64,000 nucleotides of DNA from Hydractinia symbiolongicarpus (lineage: Eukaryota > Cnidaria > Hydrozoa > Anthoathecata > Hydractiniidae), in contig NC_079885.1 of NCBI RefSeq assembly GCF_029227915.1, positions 23,685,001 through 23,749,000 on the forward strand, given 5' to 3'. The position numbers and the translations under genes are program-made. This document shows, piece by piece, positions 54,941-64,000 of this stretch. Every line of letters starts with the position of its first letter. Positions within the stretch are counted from its first letter, which is position 1. The notes under the pieces are model-generated. The model was not told the origin of the DNA and searched no databases. It worked only from the letters and a program-made list of their open reading frames with translations.

Positions 54941-57759
54941 CTACGAAATAGCATGAAAAGTAATTAGAAAAAAGGGAAAAGGAAGATAAAACAAACAAAA
55001 GAAAATATCATGTGACTTACATCCGGCAACAGGTGGCGGTACATTATCAGCAAATTGACCCTCGTAATTTCCTTTTGGGGCATATGTAGCAACGGTGAAT
55101 GTTGTTTTTGTATCGTTCCTGTAAGCTATACCAAATCCAAATTTAACAGTTGACTTCCATACCATTTGGGTAAATGTTCCAGCCAAGTAATTGTACATGG
55201 GATTGTTGAAATTGTAATATTTAATAGTTTTATACCTAAATTAGAATAAAAATTGATTAATTATCTTTCCAGAAATGTCAGCATTTTTAATATCTTATGA
55301 AACATCGGCGATTGTTTTGGATGTTATATCTCTGCAATGTTGTTTCGGGTTGGTCAAAATACGTAGGACGAGATGAAATCTCTTGCATTGCATGAAAACA
55401 TAATTCGATGCAAGGAAAAGTAGAATTATCAGTGCTTCAATACAAATTTAAGTTCACAATGTGTGCAATCAATCAAAACTTATATTTTGTAATCACGAAA
55501 TACCTCTTACCATAAGAGGGATGTTTCATAGGAGTGCATATACGAATCACCACCATAATGCAAACCTAAACTTTCACTATAGGTCGTCATGGACGAATGA
55601 CTTAATCCATTGTTTAGCATGGCCAAATGATACGCCCAGTCATGAGCAATTTTGGCGAGCTCCGTATCCCATTCTAGTGGTGGTACACCATGCATATCTC
55701 GAAGTTTATTGTGCGCATATAAGCTTCCGTCTAAGTGAAGATAGAGGTCGTCTGTAATATACGCAGTGTAGAGTCAGTAGCGGAATCTTAAAACGCTGAA
55801 TTTACTGTCAGAACATGACTCGATCATTTTAAAATAATTTTTCAGGCATTTTCATCATAAAAATCAATTACGTACCTTTCTCCTCGATAGAAGTAACTGC
55901 AGATGATGATTTTACAAGTGTTTCACCTAATGTTATTAAAGAAAGGATTAAGTATCCCAACACACTGAAAAGTTCATACAAAAGATCATACAAGAAACAA
56001 CTTATGCTTACGCAGAACAAATTCAAGAACAACAACCTTCTGTGTCTATTTATTGACAGGTTATCTCAGCTTATCTTATCCTACCATATCTTGTCCTATC
56101 TGATCTTATGTTAGGTTATCTCCTAGCTAAAGTCAACAAAAGCAACCGTAACACCCTATACTCACCATAGCAAATCGAATGTTCTATTGATTCCTGACCA
56201 AGTCCACTTTGGCTCAAGTTGTATGCATTTATCAAGCGGGCTTCTGCCATGTGAGTAATTTCTGAATTAGCTGGTGTCGGACCAACTTGAACGAAGTAGA
56301 CATCAATGTGGTTGGATGTCATGTAAACAAAATAGTCCTATGATAGAAAAAAGCATGATTTTTCGGTATCCTGTACAGCGCAACAGTATTGTGTCTGCTA
56401 CAAAAGCAACCTTTTATTTTTTATAATAAGAATACATGAAAGCGCGATGCAGAGATATTCGCGGCGGGCTATAATCTGAGCACTGGACTATGTGGGAATG
56501 GCAAAACGGGGAGTTTTTCAAGGGCAAATGGCTAGTTGGTATTGATTAAGGAAAGACCTGATATAAAGCTAGCTAATTTATACTTGGTATTTCATAATAA
56601 AATTACACAAAACAATTATAAGAAAAAAATAACAACGATCTAAAAGAATTTCAATGCAATTGATTACGTAGTCTTTCAGAAATCTGATTCGAAGGTTAAG
56701 TCTTTCTTAATGAACAATAGAAATAGAAAAATTCCGAGAGTATTCCGAAGAATTCTAATGTAATTTCGCGCTTAATAATGAAGAGATCTGTTATTCGTCA
56801 CATGTGGGCCGACCGATTACTTTGGCCGACAAATTATTTAGCGCATCCAAGATTTTTCCAAAAGTCGATTTGATCAAAATGTTGCAAAGAAAATTGAACT
56901 TTAAGGAAATAAGTTTTAAGGAAAACACTTTTGTGAAGATTAAACTTTCTTGTAAAATGAAAATAGATTCTGCAAATTTTGAATTGACTCGCACTTGTTG
57001 ATGACATAATATACCTGACTGTAACGCTTTATAGCGTTTTTTAAGAATAATAACAAAAATTTGACAACGGCTAAAAATTTTCAGTCTCAAGGTATCAAAA
57101 TTTGGCCCGACAAAAACTTTGGTTGACAGAATTTGGGCCGATAAGATACATGACTTACAACTTAAATTGCCGTCGCTCATTAAAGAAAAATTATATTGTT
57201 TATTCAACTTGGCCAACTTAGGGCAGCCAAATGTTTTGCAGCAAATGTTTTGAATGTTGTTTAAATGCTTTAAAAGCCATATCTTTTTTTTTCTCCATTA
57301 TCAGTCTGGAAATAGAGAAACAAAATGTGAATAAAAAACTGACCTTTATTGCTCCATTTTGAATTGCAATATCTGTGTACACCACTAATGCTTTCCTGCA
57401 ATTTGGCCTCATTGGATTTGATGAAAACATCACTTTCAGCACCATTTCCAGACCCAATTCCATATTCGTTATCCCGTTTTGAGGTCTTGGTCGTAACCTT
57501 TCCAGGATTTGAAAGACTTCTTCGTTGGTATTATTTGAATCTAAATGTTTATAAACATTGGCAATCGCACTGATGTCAATGATACCAACACGTGTTGAAT
57601 TGTCGTTTACGTTGAAGTTTGCCTGAAGTATTTGTGCAGCATCGATAATCTCGTCCCATTTCACATGAACGCTACCGGAAGAGTCAATTAACAAAACAAT
57701 GTCGATCTCCTTGGTGCATATGCTAGTTTCTTCTTGTTTTGCCCCATTAACTGGTTGTT
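54838..57759 (-). CDS. VWA-CAP fusion protein gene, seven exons identified, 5' end missing
   Basis: Minus-strand exons: 57759-57344 (VWA start), 56337-56166 (VWA end), 55926-55876 (linker), 55751-55511 and 55235-55021 (CAP), 54940-54872 and 54851-54838 (tail, stop TAA). All introns are GT-AG and all six junction phases agree. The product, about 390 residues as seen, combines a von Willebrand A domain (ligand or matrix binding through MIDAS) with a CAP/SCP/PR-1 domain (secreted, lipid- or partner-binding). Such proteins are expected to be extracellular, but no signal peptide exon was found; it should lie above 57760. The order VWA then CAP is unusual. Function in this animal is unknown. Confidence 0.8.
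55021..55235 (-). CDS. VWA-CAP gene: CAP domain, C-terminal half
   Basis: Encodes YLAGTFTQMVWKSTVKFGFG and VATYAPKGNYEGQFADNVPP. This is the CAP signature GHFTQxVW..(S/T)xxxG with the His replaced by Thr, and the YxPxGNxxGxFxxNVPPP ending. Entry phase 2, exit phase 1. Confidence 0.85.
55511..55751 (-). CDS. VWA-CAP gene: CAP domain, N-terminal half
   Basis: Encodes LHLDGSLYAHNKLRDMHGVP, PLEWDTELAKIAHDWAYHLA, GLSHSS and YSESLGL. HNKLR, LxWDxxLAxxAxxWA, the LxHS His and the SES(L) Glu are standard CAP features. Entry phase 1, exit phase 2 at TTATG|GTAAGA. Confidence 0.85.
55876..55926 (-). CDS. VWA-CAP gene: short linker exon
   Basis: Seventeen residues (GETLVKSSSAVTSIEEK) joining VWA to CAP. 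Phase 1 at both ends, acceptor ACATTAG, donor GTACGT. Ser/Thr-rich, probably flexible. Confidence 0.65.
56166..56337 (-). CDS. VWA-CAP gene: end of the VWA domain
   Basis: Encodes DYFVYMTSNHIDVYFVQVGP and EARLINAYNLSQSGLGQESI. The IDVYFVQVG strand and following helix close a VWA fold. Entry phase 0, exit phase 1. Confidence 0.75.
57344..57759 (-). CDS. VWA-CAP gene: main VWA domain exon
   Basis: Contains EIDIVLLIDSSGSVHVKW (DxSxS MIDAS motif), NGITNMELGLEMVL (MIDAS Thr) and KALVVYTDIAIQNGA (MIDAS Asp), so metal-dependent ligand binding looks intact. The exon starts with two bases completing a split codon, so an upstream exon ending in phase 1 must exist. Upstream residues QPVNGAKQEETSICTKE suggest a linker after a signal peptide. 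Confidence 0.85.
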
Positions 57760-58937
57760 CTAAAAGGTAAAATAAATGGAGATCACCATATTAAGTGCGT
57801 CTGAAGGAAATGTATTGTAATCTCGATTTGGTCGATTATCTGTTTTTTAAAAATAGTTTAAAACTGTTATGCGAAAAAAGATCAATTTCGAATAAACCAA
57901 TTAAAATAATACCAAAGGGCAAATAACTCTAACTGAATTATTATTTGCAAATTGACAATCTAAAAATGTTCTTGAAGATAATTTTTACGAAAAAGGCTTA
58001 GCGTAACTCAAATGATTTTTTTTCCGATTAAAGAGTTATATTTTATTTTGTATTTGCTTGACGTACGTGGTACATCCTGATAAATGTTAAACTCTAGGGT
58101 GTCAAAAAAATAAGAATTTGCATGATTTTTTGAATTTAGCGAAAATTTCTCTCGCATTATTTTCTTCGAATCAAAATTACTCACCAATGTGACAAAGCAA
58201 TAAATCTAGTGGCTTAATAGCTGAAAAGTCTTAAAAAGCTAGAATCTATTCTTAAATTTACTATAAAATCAAAGTATCTCCACAATTTGCTAAAAATATT
58301 AAAATATTGAGAACATACTAAGCTTGTGTATCGTCAGCAAAATGATGTAAGTCTGAAATTACTAAGAAGCAAACGATGAAAAAACACCTGTACAAGGGTG
58401 TCTCGCAGACCCTGATAATCCTGACAACTATAAACAACCCCGAATTTGATCAAGGCGAACCCTGTAATTTAGATTAAATTTTTAAGAAAAACCTGAAGCG
58501 GCTGAAAGATTCGTAATGACCAGTTTGCTAAACCATAAGAACATCCTATTTGTATTTGCACTTTTAAGGTGTAAAAATCTGCATTTAAGATCCTCCAAAA
58601 ATCACACAAAACCCCTAAAATGTCACGATGAAACCCTAAATTTGATACAATAAATTCGTTAGAAAGCCTATGTGCATGGATACTATAGTGGTTTATCCTA
58701 GATATTTCAAAGAGCACAAATACCACATTAAAGCCTTAAATAGTGTGAAAAAATTTAGAAGTTCTTATAAAAAACAGTGCATGTTATTTTCCACGTATAA
58801 CAAACTATGGTCCGGGTAGATGTTGTTACATGCGAGTTCTTTCTTTTTTCAGGAAGATTAAACACAAGGTAAACTAAATAGCAAAATACCTCGAGATAAA
58901 ATTTCCCATGAGAAACTTTGAGTAAGAAAAATTATGC
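57760..58937. other. 5' region of the VWA-CAP gene, upstream exon not located
   Basis: Should contain an intron and perhaps the missing 5' exon; no ATG-plus-signal-peptide exon with a phase-1 donor was recognised. A short TCTCGC/GCGAAA piece near 58135 resembles the TIR element at 3363. Confidence 0.4.
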
Positions 58938-59145
58938 TCAAAAACAAAAATACAGTGAAGATCTGCCGCTTCCACATGCTTCTTTTTCGACTGCGCATTT
59001 TCGGCACGAATCTGTTTTTGTAGTCAAAATAATTTTCACGTCTCGCTTGAGCAATTTTATGTTATGAATAGCTTTCTTTCGAGAATCTTTCTGCTTACAC
59101 CTATTTTTATTAGAACAATGTGGCGTAGGTGTGGCTGAAAAATAA
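58938..59145 (-). CDS. possible isolated exon, Cys/Lys-rich, unrecognised
   Basis: After a TTATTTTTCAG acceptor-like tract the minus strand stays open for 69 codons: TPTPHCSNKNRCKQKDSRKK, then TTKTDSCRKCAVEKEACGSG, ending at TGA. The cysteine spacing suggests an extracellular peptide. It is upstream of the VWA-CAP gene on the same strand, but no phase-compatible donor joins it to the exon at 57759, so it would be a separate terminal exon or chance. Confidence 0.25.
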
Positions 59146-59325
59146 GTACAAAATAGAAACAATGATTTTTAGGCTGAAATTTGACTGATTTTTTCTTCTT
59201 AGCCAGGAAACCCACAATACCTTACAAAAATATTGAGACAATGGCTCTTTTTCGAATTGTCCGTGTTACTTTTTCAGGTGCGTAGGTCAGGTGCGTAGCG
59301 TTTAAAATGTGCTAGTAACACTTCC

Positions 59326-59376
59326 TAACATGCCGGTTTTACGAATTATCGGATAATTTGTAAAACCAGCATGTTA
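59326..59376. repeat. hairpin, 17-bp arms
   Basis: TAACATGCCGGTTTTAC and GTAAAACCAGCATGTTA pair with one mismatch. The intervening AATTATCGGATAATT is itself nearly palindromic. Confidence 0.6.
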
Positions 59377-61430
59377 TCCAAAGTCATGGCTTACAAAGGT
59401 TCTGAAATTTTAGAAAAATGGCCATGCTCACGTTAGCAACAATTAAAACGTTTTAAGAGTTTAAATCTAACAAAATAAAGTCCGCTGCAAACATTGACAA
59501 GTGAACTTTGATAAATTCAAATTGCATGGATCTAATATAGCTATTCTAATATAATGCTTGTTCCAATATATATTGTCAGAGATAGCTGTATAATTTTTCT
59601 TACCACCAGGAAATCGGAACACTTAAGGTGGGAAATATTATGCTAGGTCGCAAACGAACTTTCTACGCTCAGAATACTAACTGCCTTTTTGATTGGTTAC
59701 TTCTATTTGTGTTTTTCTCAGGTGATCATTATCAGAAATTCCTTTATACTTTAATGTTTTGAGCAAAATTTGTCTCACTCATCCGAACATGATTAATTGC
59801 TCTAGGCTAAGAGTTTCAAAGTCACATTTGAGCCTTTTTATGCTTTTATTTGCACAGATTTCAACTTTTTTTCTTATTCCAAAGTTCATGTTCCACCGAT
59901 TAAGCCTTTTCGAAATTTCTTTATTTTAATTTTCCTTCAATGTGGTACCAAAAATTTGTGCCAAGTTTTGTGTCAATAATATCATGTGTCTTTGTTACTT
60001 CCTCTAATATTCCCGTCTCTCTAGCAAACCAGCCTTATTATCATGGGTTAAGATAATGCAGTCTATCCAATAATCCTGAATGCGGGATTGCTGTCATTTC
60101 TTTTGAGCCTTCACCGTATCTAAGCTCTCCAATATTATCTCTTACAGCAGCATGCATACCTATTAGAATTTCATTAAAATTTGCGTAATTTATTGCACGG
60201 AATAGAACTTTGCTTTTTGAGCATCGCATCTCTGTGACTTTTTTAAAAACTTGATTTTTCTCAATCAAAAATAATATTAGTGTAATTTCCCTGTATTGTG
60301 AAAATACTGCTGCGTCTCTAGTAAATTCACCTTTACTTCTAACGTTGAGACGCTAATCGCGCTGTGGTAATAATAGAATAAAAAGGTATATAATGCTCAT
60401 CTTTTTTCCTGTATAAAACTTTAGGAAAAAGGAGCGACTGATGAAGTACATGACTGAAACAACATTTTTCCTTATTACTGAATAAGCAAATTTTTTATAC
60501 GGCCCATTTCAAATATATGTGTCAATTTATAAGTGCTTCATTACTTCCGTTTAGCGGATAATTAATTCTGAACTCAAATGAGGTCTAAATAAAAATAATT
60601 ATGATCATAAACGGAGGGGCAACCCAAGGTAGGTACAACATTAAAGCACGTAAAACACGTAAAATAACAAAAAGGAAACGATAAATTAGCTTCTAAATCT
60701 AGCTTGAAATTTATCCATTTATGATTTCTGCCAGTCGGGGTGGAATCTTGGCCTGAGGAAAAAAAAAATGGCCTGAGGAGATAATCATCCAAAGGCTGAT
60801 TACACAAGAGTTGATTGGAAATTCCTCGCAACGTCTGAAAGCAAAGGGGATAAATGGATGCAATAATTAATAAAGATTAACATTTTATCTAGCTCTTTGA
60901 TGTAAACAAAGTATATCATCAAACTGTATAATTTTAGTACACAATATATTTCCAAATGAATCATTAAAATTTGCCGTGTAAATTTACAGTGCAACAAATT
61001 GTTTTATTATCCAATGAACTATACTTTACCGTTTTCTATCAACTGACTGGAATATATAATTTCTGATTCTAAATGCATCATACATGAGCAAAAACCCTCA
61101 GATAACTACGTGCTTTTGCATTGAATCTGAACTTGTAGCTATGTCATTAATATATTGAAAATATAAACCGATAAACTGCTTTTGCAATTCTTTGCTTGTT
61201 GACGACATCAGCCTGTGTGTACTTTTGAACACCATATTATGCCCTTTGAACTTGGGACAGATTAATTGATTGTATGTATGTTTATACAAGTCACATGACA
61301 CAGTTAGAGAGAATAGCCTGTAATAAGAACTAGACCAAACAGTTTAATTAGGGTAATTAAAGGGTACAACATAACTGGACTTGTTAGAATAGAATGACCT
61401 GTTAATATGGCTCACCTTGTATTAGGCTGC
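59377..61430. other. no gene recognised
   Basis: One minus-strand frame at 60041-60268 (containing MHAAVRDNIGELRYGEGSKE) has protein-like composition but no family or splice context that I can support. The rest is AT-rich. Confidence 0.35.
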
Positions 61431-61770
61431 CCTTAGGCTGCCATAAGATATATGTTATGTTCGCATCCTGAAGCACAGCAAAAAAAAGTTGGTTGGTCAG
61501 TCAGTTAGATTTTTGACGGAGATTTTATAGGAAAGATGTCGGCCATATTATCCTGGCACAGGGCTGTATAAACTTTATATCTTAAATGTGATTCGACAGA
61601 TGTAAAGAATATCACTGCATCTAAAACGAAGGAAAAGTTTGTGAGAAAATTGCATTTGGATTGGAATTTCTTTCTGGGGTTTTTCTGACATGTGGACTCG
61701 GGTTTTTATTAATCTCAAGCAAGTCGATCGGAGGATGCGAACATACATATTTTTGATGGCAGCCTCAAGG
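61431..61770. mobile_element. 340-bp inverted-repeat element (MITE-like)
   Basis: The left CCTTAGGCTGCCATAAGATA and the right end (reverse complement CCTTGAGGCTGCCATCAAAA) match. Both continue to ATGTTCGCATCCT after about 25 bp, giving imperfect TIRs of about 40 bp. Target duplication not clear. Confidence 0.55.
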
Positions 61771-62713
61771 ACATCAATTATTCCATCATAAATGTTTGCA
61801 AATCGAAGGTTTAAGAAAGGGATTTTGCGTAAATGCTCAATTAAGCGCCTCCTCTTTAATAAAGGTCATAATTTCGGATTTTTTCCCCATGTATATATAT
61901 GTTCAAACCGTCCCCTTTTGTATAGAAGACTCCTGTTTTTAGGCGAACTCTCCTGTATTCCTGTTAAGAAATATATTTCTCCACTCAAGCAACATTTGAC
62001 AACAACAAAATAATTATAAAATCCAATTTAGAAAGAGATTTCAGATGACGAGAGATTAATTGCTAAAAAAATGTAACTATGTTTGGTGATGTTTTAACGT
62101 TCTCTCTTTTGGAAACGTATTATCCATGCATTAAAAAACTTAAAAAAAAACTAAACCTACCATATGGAACTTCGGGGTTGGAAGGTATGCCTAACTTATG
62201 TGCTGTAAATGTTTGTGATTTTGATCTTTTCCCTAAATTTTGCAGCGTAAAATATTGTGACTACTCTCTTTTTTGTGCAGAAAATATTTAATGTCTGCAC
62301 CACAAGTTGTAACTACAGCTTTACAACTTAATATCTTTTCATCTAGTGGATTGAAGCATAGTTTTTATATATTATTTTTGAGCTAGCTAGTAGATAAGAT
62401 AACTGTAGAAACGCTACTATCTACTCTAAAGTCAAGATTTTTTGTTTCAACAGTCGAGAATCTAAAATGTTTTTGATATAATACTGCATTGCTCAGCTTT
62501 TTTACTATGAAAAACATACTATTTAATGTTATTATTATTATTTATTACCATTATCCAGTGAGTTACAACACGTCTTTTTTTATGAGAAACATAAGGCTCA
62601 TATTGCCTAAATTTTAAGAAACAATTAAGAAACATTGGCAGGCAGAGGTTAGCAAAAAAAGAAAATTTTGTGGAAAGTAATGATGTTCAACATTAAACAC
62701 AAAAAATCATGTA
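61771..62713. other. no gene recognised
   Basis: Two short plus-strand frames (61792-62013 and 62079-62291) have no recognisable features. Confidence 0.4.
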
Positions 62714-62760
62714 TCTATATTATAATACTCGCTGTCTGTCTGTAAGCCACTTTTAAAAAA
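62714..62760 (+). mobile_element. Helitron-like 5' terminus
   Basis: TCTATATTATAATACTCGCT followed by GTCTGTCTGT matches the 5' end of the mini-Helitrons and is preceded by A. The following sequence differs, so it may start a different or longer element; its 3' end was not found. Confidence 0.4.
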
Positions 62761-63056
62761 CCGGGGGTATAATTGCAGCTATATTACCTTAATAACCCCC
62801 TATAATCACAGTAATAACCCCCGTCCCGCATTTTGAAATTCCCTAAAAGGACGTGAAGTTATATCCAAAATGCAGTTATGTGCTTCTGAATTAGTGGTCT
62901 TTGGGGGCATGCCAAGTAGCTTAAATATTCTACCACCCATCGCATTTTGGATACAGTGTTTTTCACTGAACAATGAACTCAGCCATAACCTTTTTGTCTC
63001 TTTAGCCTACTTCTACTTTTTTTGTTTTTAAACTTAATAGAACCTAAAGCCACGTG

Positions 63057-63807
63057 ACCACTAGCAACTTTTTTCATTAATACGCAACAAACTTGCTAAA
63101 TAATGAAAATGATACAAGCAGCCCCACCCCTTTAACTTCAGGAAAATTTGCAACAAATTTGATTTCTGCAACATAAAAAAAGTTTAAAACTATCTTTAAC
63201 TGTTTCTATCTCGATAGAAACAGTTGAAAAAATTTTTAAACTTTTTGTTCTCTTTTTTGTGCAAAGATTTTCTAGTGGATCCACGTGAAAAACATGTTTT
63301 GCAGCGCATTTCCTGATTTTATTCGTGTATTTGGCATGTTTATCAAAGCACTATGACGGGCAAACAGAAATTAACAGATGAAGAAAAGATTAAATTACTG
63401 ATGTTTCACAAAGAAAGGTTTGATACTCTCTTTCTCAATATATTATCTTCTTTTAATAGATAAGGATATAAACATTCCACTAGAAAGTCGAAGTGAATTC
63501 TATTCATTCTGATGTAATCCTTCAGGGAGTCTGTTTCAATTAATCCTTGGAATAGAATGCTGTAAACTCCAATTTGTGCCCTATTTCGGAGTCAGGTTTG
63601 TACCCAGTTGCTCCGTTTTGCCCGTTTTCTCCTTGCAACTTCCTCTTTTTCATCAAGGAAAAGCAAGGCAACACAGAGAGCTTGTTTTCTTCTTAAGGCC
63701 ACTATTTCAATGAAAAATATGATTACATATGGCCATTGATATATTTTGTTGCAATCCAAATGCAACATTTTTGTGTGACGTTTTGACAAAAAAAGTTGCT
63801 AGTGGCC
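63057..63807. repeat. inverted-repeat pair, 17 bp, 750 bp apart
   Basis: CCACTAGCAACTTTTTT on the left is mirrored by AAAAAAGTTGCTAGTGG on the right. The interval contains a palindrome at its left and a short coding-like segment from 63353 (MTGKQKLTDEEKIKLLMFHK). It could be a transposon remnant; no target duplication is seen. Confidence 0.35.
63181..63242. repeat. palindrome/hairpin
   Basis: AACTGTTTCTATC TC GATAGAAACAGTT forms a 13-bp perfect stem. The outer parts (AGTTTAAAA and TTTTAAACT) also pair across a mismatched segment. Confidence 0.65.
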
Positions 63808-64000
63808 CCGTAGCTTAATACTTTCTGGTTAAATCTTAGATATTTTTCATTTTATAACTGATGGATTTTTTTTTCAGTTTTTTGTTAACCGCTTGTGAGC
63901 TATTGGTAGAAAGTATATTACTTTTATATTTTATCAGTGTTTAATCATCAACTTCCATCAAGGAAGTTAGATGAAGTTAAATTATTCAAATAAGTAAAGT

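Noticed and set aside
55461-55757. 98-codon plus-strand frame
   Set aside because: Antisense shadow of the CAP exon at 55511-55751.
56791-57216. 141-codon minus-strand frame and the opposing 65-codon frame
   Set aside because: They lie in an intron of the VWA-CAP gene between two phase-compatible VWA exons and have no domain resemblance.
63353-63420. possible exon MTGKQKLTDEEKIKLLMFHK
   Set aside because: Coding-like composition, but the donor is weak and no partner exon is visible; kept only as a remark within the inverted-repeat entry.
1-64000. tRNA or rRNA genes
   Set aside because: I looked for tRNA-like cloverleaf arms and conserved rRNA strings by eye and saw none; a covariance-model search would be needed to exclude them.

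Overview
The window is AT-rich animal DNA with GT-AG introns, short exons and a high load of transposon remnants. Nothing looks prokaryotic. Three observations suggest a cnidarian, probably a hydrozoan: a von Willebrand A domain fused to a CAP domain, tandem VHL beta domains, and mini-Helitron, piggyBac-like, Harbinger and LINE remnants of kinds I associate with such genomes. This is inference; no species marker is present.

Left part (1-13 kb): mostly decayed mobile DNA. It holds a Crypton-like tyrosine recombinase pseudogene (1.45-2.23 kb), an opposing SF3-helicase-like fragment (2.23-2.50 kb), a TIR element carrying an acidic coding tail (3.36-3.94 kb), a PIF/Harbinger transposase pseudogene (5.6-6.5 kb), a TTAA-bounded element (7.4-8.5 kb) and several mini-Helitrons. 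Long stretches between them show no gene.

Centre-left (13.4-21.9 kb): a six-exon plus-strand gene whose exon phases join into a 250-residue protein. It has a charged, disordered N-terminus and two VHL beta domains. The first keeps most of the hydroxyproline-pocket residues and the second has lost them. Mini-Helitrons and a 46/51-bp minisatellite lie in its introns. At 25.4-27.2 kb a minus-strand, multi-exon, MS4A/CD20-like four-pass membrane gene is present, with a possible frameshift in its last exon.

Centre-right (26.9-53.0 kb): the dominant structure is a direct segmental duplication, copy 1 at 26881-38568 and copy 2 at 40473-52964. Both copies carry a 5'-truncated LINE with an intact reverse transcriptase/zinc-finger ORF, a mini-Helitron, a 146-bp tandem array and a small signal-peptide ORF. 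The left 8.5 kb of the two copies are almost identical, while the right part is a mosaic of identical and about 2-3% divergent blocks. Copy 2 has a piggyBac-like MITE where copy 1 has the empty TTAA site. The spacer holds a GGCAAGG-type minisatellite and a Harbinger MITE with a clean TAA target duplication.

Right part (54.8-57.8 kb): a minus-strand gene of at least seven exons encodes a VWA-CAP protein with all phases compatible; its 5' end (signal peptide) was not found. The remainder to 64 kb holds inverted-repeat elements and no convincing gene.
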